Source: an uncultured Brevibacillus sp. (lineage in GTDB: Bacteria > Bacillota > Bacilli > Brevibacillales > Brevibacillaceae). From it: a DNA stretch of 32,646 nt. The stretch is from positions 1 through 32,646 of the forward strand of contig CAMIVR010000053.1 in assembly GCA_946402065.1 (NCBI GenBank), written 5' to 3'. The first letter of the stretch is position 1; each line of letters starts with the position of its first letter. Under the pieces are notes generated by a model. That model had not been told where the DNA came from. It was given only the letters and a program-made list of their open reading frames with translations, and did no database searches. Position numbers and translations under genes: made by a program. This document shows positions 6,804 through 14,840 of the stretch, in pieces.

Positions 6804-8267
6804 TTAATCAAGCCAGTGATACACGACATTGGGGGTCTCTTCATCCTGACCTGCCGGCAACGTGAAGCGGGGCGCGTTATCCCACGGCTGAGACGGCTGC
6901 TTTTTGTCCGAGATGATCACTTCTGTCCCGGGCGAGACAAAGGAGTAGAGCTCCTCCACATCGTCGTTGTGCAGGCGAATACAGCCGTGCGAGACGGATT
7001 TGCCAATGCTTGTCGGGTCGTTCGTTCCGTGCATGGCGTGGTTGGCGGAAGAGAAAACCATGCCGCGTGTTCCGTAGGCGTTGGTGCGGCTGCGGGGCTG
7101 ACTGACTTTTTGCAAAATCGTGTAATAGCCCTCCGGAGTTAACGACTCTTTGCCGATCCCGACCGGATACTGTCTGACGAGGTAAGGGCCGCTCATCAGG
7201 CGCATGGAGAACGACGACTGGTAGACGATCACCTGCAGCGGCTCGAGCGGGACGGATGGCTCCGGGTAGTAGGCGAGCGGGACGACCTCGCTCAGACTTT
7301 GCCAGGCACGCTCGGGCTGGAAGGCTGCAGGTGCATACGTCCAGTTCGCATACGTCGGCTGATTGGATGTATCGCCGGGCGATGGCGGGACGCGCAGCTG
7401 CGGTATCGCTGAAAGCATGTTTGCCGGATAGGCGGAAGCCAAATCAGCCAAAGCGGTCGGCAGCTTACCCGCGCGTTGGTAATGGCGGTACAGCGCATTC
7501 CGCAGGGTCAGCGCCTGCTCGAGCGCAACCTGTTCCTGGCGAAATTGCTGTTTCGTCGCCTGGACAAGCGGATCGTCTTCGCAGCTGCAGCCATGGGCAA
7601 ACCATTTTTCCGACAGAATCGCCTGCTTGCCGGGATCGTAGGAGACGATGCCGCGCACCAGCTCAGGCTTGTAAAAGGGCAGTGACGTAAACAGCGCCAG
7701 TCCGTCTGTCTCCGGTACGACGAGCAGCGTGAACGGCTTGGTGAAGTAGGTGCGGCGCTGATTCAGGTACTTGTTGAGCTGCTCGTCAAGCTGCGGGCCG
7801 CTGACCGTATCGGGAATCGCGATCACTTCCGTATGGGAGAAAGGCGCTCCCTGCTTGGCTGTGGGCTGCGACGGCGCTGGTGGCGGAGGAGGAGCCTTGA
7901 CCGTCAGCTCCCCGACCGGCTGTGTCCCCGGGATCGTCAGCCACATCGCCAGAAAGAGCAGCAGGGCCAAGCTGTTGCGCAAAAAACGCAACCCTTTGGG
8001 CTGCTTCTTTTGGCGCAGCAGATTTTGATAAGCGTCGCGAATCTCTTCGCTGTATGCGTCGTGTTTGTGGAGATGCATGCCGCGGCGGAAGACTTCCAGC
8101 GCTTTGGCGCGTTCGCCGCGTTTCTCGTATTCCCGACCGAGGTGCAGCCAGCCAATCGGTTCTTCGGGATGATTGGCGACGAAGCTTTGGTAAAATGAGA
8201 GTTCTTCTAGGTGTGGATTGCCGATGAGAAAGGTTGCTTTTTCCTGGAGAAAATCTGATCGATTCAC
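6804..8267 (-). CDS. Membrane-anchored L,D-transpeptidase (YkuD) with N-terminal TPR-like segment
   Basis: The 487-residue protein joins three parts. Residues about 15-80 form a cytoplasmic TPR-like helical pair (WLHLGREYEKRGERAKALEVF). Residues 99-113 form one membrane segment, followed by a Pro-rich linker. A long middle region leads to a C-terminal YkuD domain (about 343-452) with His413 in HGTND and catalytic Cys429 in SHGCIRLHN. YkuD enzymes make 3-3 cross-links or attach proteins to peptidoglycan. GTG 8267 is chosen as start because GGGGGG stands four bases upstream; the frame is open for 37 more codons but with no ribosome site. No LysM domain is present, unlike B. subtilis YkuD. The middle region has a Cys pair (HGCSCEDD) of unknown meaning. 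A sporulation or stress role is possible but not shown. Confidence 0.92.
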   Translation of the reverse strand: MNRSDFLQEKATFLIGNPHLEELSFYQSFVANHPEEPIGWLHLGREYEKRGERAKALEVFRRGMHLHKHDAYSEEIRDAYQNLLRQKKQPKGLRFLRNSLALLLFLAMWLTIPGTQPVGELTVKAPPPPPAPSQPTAKQGAPFSHTEVIAIPDTVSGPQLDEQLNKYLNQRRTYFTKPFTLLVVPETDGLALFTSLPFYKPELVRGIVSYDPGKQAILSEKWFAHGCSCEDDPLVQATKQQFRQEQVALEQALTLRNALYRHYQRAGKLPTALADLASAYPANMLSAIPQLRVPPSPGDTSNQPTYANWTYAPAAFQPERAWQSLSEVVPLAYYPEPSVPLEPLQVIVYQSSFSMRLMSGPYLVRQYPVGIGKESLTPEGYYTILQKVSQPRSRTNAYGTRGMVFSSANHAMHGTNDPTSIGKSVSHGCIRLHNDDVEELYSFVSPGTEVIISDKKQPSQPWDNAPRFTLPAGQDEETPNVVYHWLD

Positions 8268-8343
8268 CTGTAGCCCCCCTTTAAGAGGATGTTCATAAAG
8301 TAGGACAGAGCCGGTGCTTTTATCCAGACCGTATGGCGAGAAA

Positions 8344-8373
8344 CAGCTTTTAGCCTGTGGGATGCAAAAGCTG
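8344..8373. repeat. Inverted repeat upstream of the L,D-transpeptidase gene
   Basis: CAGCTTTT (8344-8351) and AAAAGCTG (8366-8373) are perfect inverted repeats with a 14-bp spacer, 77 bp upstream of the GTG start. It could be an operator or a leader hairpin; no T run follows on the minus strand. Confidence 0.35.
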
Positions 8374-8413
8374 CACACAAACTGGTACTAAATATCCCCT
8401 TAAACTAATGTAT

Positions 8414-8436
8414 CGGCACAGATAGCTCAATTGGTT
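8414..8436 (+). other. tRNA D-arm-like fragment
   Basis: TAGCTCAATTGGTTAG (8421-8436) matches the D-arm and T8-A9 core of many bacterial tRNAs, preceded by 7 bases as an acceptor arm would be. No anticodon arm, T arm (GGTTCRA) or CCA end follows; instead a ribosome site and ATG follow within 25 bp. It is either a recombination remnant or chance. Confidence 0.3.
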
Positions 8437-8455
8437 AGTGAATGAGGAGGTACAT

Positions 8456-8790
8456 ATGTTCTTGCGAAGTGTGACCATCATGCGGGAGAAGTTTCCGCAA
8501 ACATCTGCCTATCCGTTTTCCAACCAGGCGTTTTCAACGATCGGGACGATTGCGCTCTCTCAACATATTACGCTGCTGGTCGGGGAAAAGTGGAAAGGGA
8601 GGGCAGATCGCAATTTATCATCGCGACCCACTCTCCCATCCTGTTAGGATATCCGGGAGCTCAAATCCTTTCGTTCGACGATGCGACGATTCGGGAAGTG
8701 AGCTATGAAGAGACCGATCATTATTTGATCACCCGCCGGTTTCTGGAAAACCGCGAGCGCGTATTGGCCGAGCTGTGGGACGAAGAGTAA
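8456..8790 (+). pseudogene. AAA-family ATPase remnant with internal deletion and frameshift
   Basis: The ATG at 8456 has GAGGAGG upstream. The first frame reads MFLRSVTIMREKFPQTSAYPF and on to ITLLVGE, the N-terminus of a small SMC-like/AAA ATPase family whose next residues should be the Walker A loop NGSGKST. Instead the sequence jumps, at about 8590, to the C-terminal part in another frame: SQFIIATHSPILLGYPGAQI, the D-loop/H-loop region, ending at 8790 with a normal-looking C-terminus (LAELWDEE). Everything from Walker A to Walker B, which I estimate at well over 100 residues, is missing. With no nucleotide site and a frameshift it cannot make the ATPase. Both ends are still well preserved, so the loss looks recent. 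Confidence 0.8.
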
Positions 8791-8805
8791 ATCTCCGAAT
8801 GCGGA

Positions 8806-9447
8806 TCAGCTTCGGACGATCGCCTCTGTGCGGAAGATGCGCTGACCACGCTGGGAAAACCGTTCCTCGTACTCGGTCATGACATTCTCTTCAGCGAAGT
8901 CGGACTGATGCAGGTCAAAGCTGATCATCCGCAGTTGAAACTGTTCTGCGGAAAACTGATTCAGCGAGAACTCAAACAGCTTCTCATTATCTGTCTTTAC
9001 ATGAATTTCTCCGGCTTGCTTCAGCACCTGCTTGTACATGCGGAGGAAGCTGGCATAGGTCAAACGGCGCTTGTAGTGGCGAGCTTTCGGCCACGGGTCG
9101 CTGAAGTTGAGATAGATGCGCTCCACTTCGCCAGCGGCAAACAGCTCCGTCAATCGGGTCGCATCGAATTGCACCAGGGCCAGATTGGGAACTTCACGCA
9201 TATTTGTTCGCTGGGCAGCGCGGTAGATCACTTCCGCTTTCAGTTCGACCGCGATAAAATTGATGTCCGGATGGCGCTCTGCCAGTGTGGTGATGAAGCG
9301 GCCTTTTCCGCAGCCGATTTCGACGTGGAGCGGGTTGTTGTTGTGAAAGCGCTCATGCCAGCGGCCTTTGTACTCGCTCGGAGCAGTGACAAACACCGGG
9401 TATTGGCGCAGGGCTTCCTCAGCTCCTGGGATATTGCGTAAACGCAT
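8806..9447 (-). CDS. trmB: tRNA (guanine-N7-)-methyltransferase TrmB
   Basis: The 213-residue enzyme methylates N7 of G46 in the variable loop of tRNA using S-adenosylmethionine. The SAM-binding motif is VEIGCGKGRF (about residues 42-51), followed by FIAVELK. The family signature NFSDPWPKARHYKRRL is complete, as is the C-terminal MTEYEERF motif that helps bind tRNA. Length is normal for the single-protein bacterial form. The ATG at 9447 is preceded by AGGAGG at a suitable distance. The stop codon lies only 16 bp from the end of the convergent ATPase pseudogene, with no strong terminator between them. Confidence 0.97.
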   Translation of the reverse strand: MRLRNIPGAEEALRQYPVFVTAPSEYKGRWHERFHNNNPLHVEIGCGKGRFITTLAERHPDINFIAVELKAEVIYRAAQRTNMREVPNLALVQFDATRLTELFAAGEVERIYLNFSDPWPKARHYKRRLTYASFLRMYKQVLKQAGEIHVKTDNEKLFEFSLNQFSAEQFQLRMISFDLHQSDFAEENVMTEYEERFSQRGQRIFRTEAIVRS

Positions 9448-9655
9448 GAAAAGCCTCCTTATAAACGTGCCCCTTTCGGCAGAGCATCATGGCGTTGCAG
9501 CCTGCATCAAGCATGTACGAGCCGATCGGGTTTAATCAACAATAGCTTTATCTACTTTATTACGAGTCCTGTCAGAATTCAAGATTTGATTGGCGCGATT
9601 TGCTCTTTTCCAAAAAAAGGAGGGCTCCGTTCATAAAGCTTTTCCAGCCTTTCAC

Positions 9656-9721
9656 AACAACAGCCATGCAAGAAGATCAGTAAGGCAGGCGAACTACTGA
9701 TTTTCATGCACGGCTGTTGTT
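9656..9721 (-). terminator. Long imperfect hairpin at the end of the alpha/beta hydrolase gene
   Basis: The 25-base arms 9656-9680 and 9697-9721 match at 22 of 25 positions as inverted repeats around a 16-base loop. The hairpin overlaps the stop codon at 9720-9722. No T run follows on the minus strand, so it may act as an mRNA 3' end stabiliser as much as a terminator. The rest of the 9448-9655 gap shows no supported gene. Confidence 0.5.
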
Positions 9722-10508
9722 ATTTTCCTTGCTCGCAATCGTGAACGAACTGCCTGATTAATTCGTTCATTTGGCTGGCTGCTTTCGTAGGGATTCGATG
9801 GTCGACATTATCGATGAAGACGAGTTTGCTGCTGGGAAGATGGTGCTGCAGGAGATGCGCATACGGATGGAAGGTTTTATCTTTTCCCCCGTAGAGCAGC
9901 AAGAGCGGGTGATGAATGTCTGCCAGACGCGTCGTGCAGTTGTAGTTCAGACTGTATCGGAAATACTGCTCTGCATTTGTTGCGTTGGCTTTTTTGGCGT
10001 CGACAAACAATCGTCGGAACAAGCCAAAATCGTAATTGGCTTGCGACCAGGCGTCAGCGAGGGCGATGATTCCGACTCCGACCGTCCCGATTCGGGAAAA
10101 GATACGGCCCAGCGTGATTAAGCGACCGAGCCGCTTGTCGCGAACTTCCGACATCCCGCCGACGACAATGCCCCCCAGCGCCCGCTCGGGGTGCGTCAGC
10201 AGAAACTCGAGAACGATTGAGCCGCCTGTTGAATAGCCGCACAAATACGCCTGTTCAATGCCCAAATAGTCCAGCAGCTTCTTGATGTCATCGACGATCA
10301 GCGGGTAGGTCAGGGCGATTGCGGAAGATTCGCTATGTCCGTGACCGCGAATATCAAAGGCGATCGTACGAAACTGTGTCGACAAGCCAACGATTTGCCG
10401 ATGAAAATTCAGGCTTGTCAAAACCGGCGGGTGGATAAATACGATGGCTGTCCCGTCGCCGCGATCGGAGAAGTGCATGCTGCAGCCGTTGATTTGAGTA
10501 ATTGGCAT
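9720..10508 (-). CDS. Alpha/beta-fold hydrolase
   Basis: The 262-residue cytoplasmic protein has the alpha/beta hydrolase fold. The oxyanion-side motif is IVFIHPP (residues 22-28), then DIRGHGHS, the nucleophile elbow GYSTGG with Ser93, the acid Asp210 in GGKDKTFH, and the base His237 in NVDHRIP. A variable cap lies at about residues 120-195. The HPP in place of the common HGx after the first strand is a small departure from the usual motif. The ATG at 10508 has AAGGTGG upstream. The gene stands alone between trmB and ilvD. The substrate cannot be told from sequence; esterases, lactonases and C-C hydrolases share this pattern. Confidence 0.9.
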   Translation of the reverse strand: MPITQINGCSMHFSDRGDGTAIVFIHPPVLTSLNFHRQIVGLSTQFRTIAFDIRGHGHSESSAIALTYPLIVDDIKKLLDYLGIEQAYLCGYSTGGSIVLEFLLTHPERALGGIVVGGMSEVRDKRLGRLITLGRIFSRIGTVGVGIIALADAWSQANYDFGLFRRLFVDAKKANATNAEQYFRYSLNYNCTTRLADIHHPLLLLYGGKDKTFHPYAHLLQHHLPSSKLVFIDNVDHRIPTKAASQMNELIRQFVHDCEQGK

Positions 10509-10639
10509 CGTGTGACCACCTTCGCTATGAAGCTTAGTTCCTCCGTTACTTTCGATTAGTATGATCTAACTGGCCCTGTTCCATAACCGGCACATCACTT
10601 GTTTTGTTGCTGTAGCACTCATTTTCGCAGGATCAAAAA

Positions 10640-10681
10640 GAGGCTGTCCCGCAGTCATTGTCTGACCGCCGGGACAGCCTC
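10640..10681 (-). terminator. Rho-independent terminator of ilvD
   Basis: GAGGCTGTCCCG (10640-10651) pairs with CGGGACAGCCTC (10670-10681). On the minus strand the stem is followed by TTTTTG, and it begins 17 bp after the ilvD stop codon. Confidence 0.9.
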
Positions 10682-10697
10682 TCGGGCGTGCCGTACC

Positions 10698-12374
10698 TTA
10701 AATTTTCATGATTCCGCCCATGCTGGCGTTCGTAACCAGCTTGGAGTAGCGGGCGAGATAGCCGGTTTTTACTTTCGGTTCAAAGCCAGCCCAGCCAGCC
10801 TGGCGGCGCTGCATCTCCTCTGCGGAGATATTCAGGTGGATCGTGCGTTCATTCATGTCGATGCTGATGATGTCGCCGTCCTGGATAAAGGCGATCGGAC
10901 CGCCTTCAGCCGCTTCCGGTGAGACGTGGCCGATACTGATGCCGCGAGACGCACCGGAGAAACGTCCGTCAGTGACCAAAGCGACTTTGGCGCCGAGTCC
11001 CATCCCGACGATTTGCGATGTTGGCGCGAGCATTTCCGGCATGCCCGGTCCGCCTTTCGGACCCTCGTAGCGAATGACGACGACATGGCCCTCTTTCACT
11101 TTGCCGTTGGCGATACCGGCCAGTGCGTCTTCCTGCGAGTCAAAGCAGATCGCCGGACCTTCATGACGCTTGATGGACGGGTCGACAGCCCCCGTTTTGA
11201 TAATGGAGCCTTGTGGCGCGATGTTGCCGAAGAGAACGGCCAGACCGCCGCGTTCGCTGTACGGGTTGTCCAGTCGGCGAATGACGGCATCGTCTGTGAT
11301 TTCTGCGCCCTGTACGTTCTCCCGCAAGGTTTTGCCCGTTACGGTAATGCGGTCGGGGTGAAGCGCTCCGTCCTTTTTCATGAGCTCGTTTAAAATGGCC
11401 GATACACCGCCGGCATTGTGGCAGTCTTCGATATGGTAGTCAGAGGCAGGGGCCAGCTTGCACAGATGCGGGATGCGCTCGGCTACCTGATTGATCCGCT
11501 CGATCGGGTATTCAAAGCCGGCTTCATGGGCAATCGCCAGCGTATGCAATACGGTATTTGTCGAACCACCCATCGCCATATCGAGCGCAAACGCGTCGTC
11601 GATCGCTTCAAGGGTTACGATGTCGCGCGGCTTGATGTCGCGTTCGATCAGCTCCATCAGCTTGGCGGCAGTTGCTTTGACCAGTTCACGGCGCTCCGGA
11701 GAGATGGCGAGGATCGTGCCGTTGCCAGGCAGTGCGATTCCCAATGCTTCGGCCAGACAGTTCATCGAGTTGGCGGTAAACATACCGGAGCATGAACCGC
11801 AGGTCGGACAGCCGAATTGCTCCAGCTCGGTCAGTTGTTTCTCGTCGATTTTACCGGATTGGTAGGCGCCGACACCTTCAAATACAGAGGAGAGCGAAAT
11901 CGAGCGGCCATCGCTCGTCTTGCCTGCTTTCATCGGTCCGCCGGTGACGAACAGCGTCGGGATGTTGACGCGCAGTGCGCCCATGATCATGCCCGGGGTG
12001 ATTTTGTCACAGTTGGGGATACAGATCATCCCGTCGAACCAGTGAGCGGCTACGACTGTCTCCAGACTGTCGGCGATGATCTCGCGGCTTGGCAGCGAGT
12101 AGCGCATGCCGATATGGCCCATGGCAATCCCGTCGTCTACGCCAATCGTATTGAATTCAAACGGAACCCCGCCGGCGGCAATGACAGCTTCCTTGACCAG
12201 CTTACCGAACTCTTGCAGGTGAACGTGACCTGGGATGATATCGATATAGGAGTTGCAGATGGCAATAAATGGTTTGTCAAAATCTTCGTCTTTAACGCCG
12301 GCAGCACGCAGCAAACTGCGGTGCGGGGCGCGGTCAAAGCCCTTTTTAATCATGTCGCTTCTTCGTTTTGCCAT
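10698..12374 (-). CDS. ilvD: Dihydroxy-acid dehydratase IlvD
   Basis: The 558-residue enzyme dehydrates 2,3-dihydroxy-isovalerate and -methylvalerate, the third step of valine and isoleucine synthesis. Family signatures are [12 protein letters not shown] (Cys122) and [14 protein letters not shown] (Cys195). At the place where [2Fe-2S] dehydratases carry a third cluster Cys (P-C-N), this protein has PGHVHL, as in E. coli IlvD, which suggests the oxygen-sensitive [4Fe-4S] type. ATG 12374 is used because GGAAGGAG precedes it; the frame is open 14 codons further upstream without a ribosome site, and this start gives the usual [13 protein letters not shown]-terminus. It stands apart from other ilv/leu genes, which are not in the window. 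Confidence 0.97.
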   Translation of the reverse strand: MAKRRSDMIKKGFDRAPHRSLLRAAGVKDEDFDKPFIAICNSYIDIIPGHVHLQEFGKLVKEAVIAAGGVPFEFNTIGVDDGIAMGHIGMRYSLPSREIIADSLETVVAAHWFDGMICIPNCDKITPGMIMGALRVNIPTLFVTGGPMKAGKTSDGRSISLSSVFEGVGAYQSGKIDEKQLTELEQFGCPTCGSCSGMFTANSMNCLAEALGIALPGNGTILAISPERRELVKATAAKLMELIERDIKPRDIVTLEAIDDAFALDMAMGGSTNTVLHTLAIAHEAGFEYPIERINQVAERIPHLCKLAPASDYHIEDCHNAGGVSAILNELMKKDGALHPDRITVTGKTLRENVQGAEITDDAVIRRLDNPYSERGGLAVLFGNIAPQGSIIKTGAVDPSIKRHEGPAICFDSQEDALAGIANGKVKEGHVVVIRYEGPKGGPGMPEMLAPTSQIVGMGLGAKVALVTDGRFSGASRGISIGHVSPEAAEGGPIAFIQDGDIISIDMNERTIHLNISAEEMQRRQAGWAGFEPKVKTGYLARYSKLVTNASMGGIMKI

Positions 12375-12419
12375 TGGTATTTCTACTCCTTCCACTCGCG
12401 TAACACTTGTTTTCAAATA

Positions 12420-12452
12420 ATCTTACCACTTCATAAAGGTTAGTAACAACCT
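12420..12452 (-). promoter_or_regulatory. Candidate ilvD promoter overlapped by a palindrome
   Basis: On the minus strand TTGTTA (12449-12444), an 18-bp spacer and TAAGAT (12425-12420) could form the promoter. The -35 lies inside the inverted repeat AGGTT-N6-AACCT (12437-12452). Both boxes are only 4 of 6 matches to consensus. Confidence 0.35.
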
Positions 12453-12533
12453 AAAAAATCTGAACATTAGCTCAGAAATTGGCAGCAGGCAAGAGACTAC
12501 CTTGTACGGATAGCCCTCGCTATTTCGGCAGCT

Positions 12534-12871
12534 TCATCTCTCCCCGATTGCATCAGACGTACCGAAAGCGTTAACATTTTCCAGCGACTCGGCAGAGAGA
12601 GCCACGCTGACGGGAATGAACAGAAAAGCCGCAGGAAAACCGTAGTGCATGTTGAGCCAGCAAAACAGGTGTTGCCTTTGTGTCCGCTTCATTGTGTAAT
12701 AGAGAAGGGTCAGCCAGACGAGATAGGGAGCTGTGGTAACAAGCACGGCTACCCAGGCATCACGTCCAGACTCAACCGGCAAGTAGGGGTGACGATCACA
12801 TGATCCATCAAGCCGATCGTCAGCATGATTCCCATTGCTGTTTGAAAGACGGAAATTGCGCCAGTATTCAT
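12534..12871 (-). pseudogene. GerAB-type spore germination permease remnant
   Basis: On the minus strand ATG 12871, with GAGAGG upstream, begins MNTGAISVFQTAMGIMLTIG and continues LMDHVIVTP, the first membrane segment of the GerAB/Spore_permease family. One base is missing after this (near 12792), and the normal second part continues in the next frame: SGRDAWVAVLVTTAPYLVWL, then YTMKRTQRQHLFCWL. The text then jumps to a short hydrophobic end (HYGFPAAFLFIPVSVAL) and a non-typical tail. About 112 codons remain, where the family has roughly 360, so the middle is also lost. GerAB proteins are the channel-like subunit of nutrient germinant receptors; no gerA or gerC partner is present here. The family call rests on N-terminal pattern. 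Confidence 0.65.
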
Positions 12872-12969
12872 GGGAAAAACCTCTCAAGGTGCCAGGGGGA
12901 CATTTCGGCTGAAATGACCTGTATTGGGGCAGCTTTATTGCCCATGCAAAAGACAAGCAGGAGGAGTCT

Positions 12970-13464
12970 ATGATCGACGAACTAGTGGAAATAGCGGAGA
13001 ACGGCAGCGATGAGGAAAAAGAAATCCTCGCTTTGACCGCGCAGGCCATCAAACAGAAGCGAGAGCGGAACAGCGCGTACCTGTCCGGTTTTTTAGGCTT
13101 GAAAGGAAGATTTATTGACGATCGTACCTATCAATTCATTGTCCCTAACACGGTATTTATGCAAAATCGCAGAGGGACTGTCCATGGGGGAATAGCAGCG
13201 TCGATCGCCGATTCGACGATCGGTTCCTTGGTGAACCAGAGTCTGTCGCCTGGCCAGTATGCCGTCACGACAGAAATGAAAATCAATTACATACGCCCGG
13301 GTACGGGTTCAATCGTTCGCTCCGAGGCAACCATTTTGCACAAGGGATCAAAGCTCGTCTATTGTACGTGCAGTCTGTACGACGATCGTGACCGCCTGTT
13401 CGCCCATGCGACAGGATCGTTTATGGTGCTCGGTCAGGAAGACAAAAACGCGAGCCCCAGGTAA
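12970..13464 (+). CDS. PaaI-type hotdog-fold thioesterase
   Basis: The 164-residue protein matches hotdog acyl-CoA thioesterases of the PaaI/YdiI group. The key motif is VHGGIAASIADSTIG, with His72-Gly-Gly74 and Asp81 on the long central helix. The strands VTTEMKINYIRPG and VRSEATILHKGSKLVYCTCSLYD are typical. An N-terminal acidic helix of about 35 residues precedes the fold. ATG 12970 has AGGAGG eight bases upstream. The last codons and stop lie inside the first of two tandem hairpins (13450-13499) that probably end the opposite gene, so coding and terminator functions overlap. The acyl substrate is unknown. Confidence 0.92.
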   Translation: MIDELVEIAENGSDEEKEILALTAQAIKQKRERNSAYLSGFLGLKGRFIDDRTYQFIVPNTVFMQNRRGTVHGGIAASIADSTIGSLVNQSLSPGQYAVTTEMKINYIRPGTGSIVRSEATILHKGSKLVYCTCSLYDDRDRLFAHATGSFMVLGQEDKNASPR

Positions 13465-13499
13465 GGCTCGCAAAAGCGCAAGCCCCAGGTAAGGCTCGC
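13450..13499 (-). terminator. Tandem duplicated terminator hairpins
   Basis: Two 22-bp hairpin units with a period of 28 bp, 13450-13471 and 13478-13499, differ at one base. Each folds as GCGAGCC / GGCTCGC or, in the second, with one mismatch. On the minus strand each is followed by a T run (GCTTTTG and GTTTTTG), so they should end the minus-strand gene at 13526. The proximal plus-strand unit contains the stop codon of the thioesterase gene. Confidence 0.75.
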
Positions 13500-13525
13500 G
13501 TGTAACAACTGAACTGGCAGACTGT

Positions 13526-13903
13526 TCAGGGAATACTCGTCAATCCGCTGTATTGGCTGATGTATTTGAGCATGTGGGCAGAGAGCGGAACAATAAAATC
13601 GACGTCTTCCCGCTCGATGATGCCGGATCGCTTGACAATGCGAACCCATTTGGCGAGAATTCGGTAATAATCCGTACCAAAATCGGAACGAATGTATTCG
13701 GATTGATTGCGGATCACGATATTTTTGGCATCAACCGTTATCGGCACCATGTGTACGATGTCATGCAGAAACAGATGGAAGGTGATATGCGGCTTGAAAA
13801 AGACCAGTTCCTTGGTCGTAACGGAACACCCCAAGCTGCTGTTCATTTGAGTCAGCTTCAACTCGCCTTCCAGGTTCTTCAGGCGAATAAAATCGCTGTT
13901 CAT
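13526..13903 (-). CDS. Small protein of unknown function
   Basis: The 125-residue protein begins at ATG 13903 with GGGTGGG six bases upstream; an in-frame TTG two codons earlier is too close to that site. It looks like a beta-rich cytoplasmic domain (FIRLKNLEGELKLTQMNSSLG, then ELVFFKPHITFHLFLHDIVHMVPI) followed by a helix-rich part with DYYRILAKWVRIVKRSG. Two His-rich hydrophobic stretches (KPHITFHLFLHDIVHM) are notable. No signal peptide or membrane span is evident. I recognise no family. It is divergent from the inositol-phosphatase gene and closed by two tandem terminators. Confidence 0.78.
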   Translation of the reverse strand: MNSDFIRLKNLEGELKLTQMNSSLGCSVTTKELVFFKPHITFHLFLHDIVHMVPITVDAKNIVIRNQSEYIRSDFGTDYYRILAKWVRIVKRSGIIEREDVDFIVPLSAHMLKYISQYSGLTSIP

Positions 13904-14004
13904 TTGCAACCCACCCTTTCGAAGATGGTCTTACTATCATAGCCAGAATAGGTGAGATATTCAAGGGGAATAGAAGGAAATACGAATGAAAAGGAGCTTC
14001 GAAC

Positions 14005-14781
14005 ATGATCGAAATTGCCAAGCAGGCGGCTGCAGAAGCCGGACGCTATCTGAGAGAGCGGTTTACCGAGCAGCTCTTTCCCGATCTGGAGTTGCACAAC
14101 GATGTGAAACTCCCTGAGGATAAGGAAAGTGAGCGTCGGATCATCGACATTCTCCATCGCCATTATCCCAGCCATACGATTTTTTCCGAAGAAGTCGGTA
14201 CGGTAGCGCGAGACGATGAATACGTCTGGATTGTCGATCCGTTGGATGGGACAAACAACTATTTTATCGGGCATCCGTATTTCTCTGTCTCGATCGCCCT
14301 GCAGCATCGCGGCGAAGTGATCCTCGGCGTTGTGTACAATCCCGTATCCGAGCAGCTGTTTTGGGCCGAAAAGGGCAAGGGAGCCTTTCTCAACGGCAAG
14401 AAAATGCAGGTCAACTCCCGCCAGGACCAGACGAAAGCGATCGGAACCTATATTCGCGGGCGCGACTCGGTCACCAGGGTGCAAGAACTGGCCTTTACGG
14501 AACCGTTTGTTCTGCAGACCAAGCGACTGATGCGGACGATCGCCCCGGCACTGGATTGGTGTCTGCTGGCTCACGGCTGGATTGATTATGTGATCATGCA
14601 GCGCTCGGGCATCCTGGACGTAGCGGCGGGCATTCTCATCGCGCAGGAGGCAGGGGCAACAGTGACGGATTGGCACAATGTCCCATACCGCTCAGAGCCG
14701 TTTGACGCTGATTACGAGCCCTCGCTCCTGGCGACAAACGGACCGCTGCACGAGACGATTCGTGCCTTGATTTGCGAGTAG
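14005..14781 (+). CDS. Inositol monophosphatase family protein
   Basis: The 258-residue protein belongs to the metal-dependent, lithium-sensitive phosphatase family (IMPase/SuhB/CysQ). Metal ligands are visible: Glu62-Glu63 in FSEEVG, Asp78 and Asp81 in WIVDPLDGTNNY, and Asp205 in ILDVAAG. The last motif normally reads W-D-x-A-A-G; here Leu replaces Trp, a mild change that keeps the Asp. The N-terminal D-V-K-L-P-E-D-K-E-S-E segment replaces the common D-V-V-T-E-x-D. It may act on inositol phosphate, histidinol phosphate, or other sugar phosphates. The ATG at 14005 has AAAAGGAG upstream. A strong terminator follows 17 bp after the stop. Confidence 0.92.
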   Translation: MIEIAKQAAAEAGRYLRERFTEQLFPDLELHNDVKLPEDKESERRIIDILHRHYPSHTIFSEEVGTVARDDEYVWIVDPLDGTNNYFIGHPYFSVSIALQHRGEVILGVVYNPVSEQLFWAEKGKGAFLNGKKMQVNSRQDQTKAIGTYIRGRDSVTRVQELAFTEPFVLQTKRLMRTIAPALDWCLLAHGWIDYVIMQRSGILDVAAGILIAQEAGATVTDWHNVPYRSEPFDADYEPSLLATNGPLHETIRALICE

Positions 14782-14797
14782 AGCCGATGCATAAAGC

Positions 14798-14834
14798 AAA
14801 CCCCCGACAGGTTGATGAACCTGCGGGGGTTTTT
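14798..14834. terminator. Bidirectional rho-independent terminator
   Basis: AAACCCCCG plus CAGGTT pairs with AACCTG plus CGGGGGTTT around a GATG loop, with one bulged A. A T run follows on the plus strand and the A's of the left arm give one on the minus strand. It serves the convergent inositol-phosphatase and lipoprotein genes. Confidence 0.92.
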
Positions 14835-14840
14835 GTGAGC

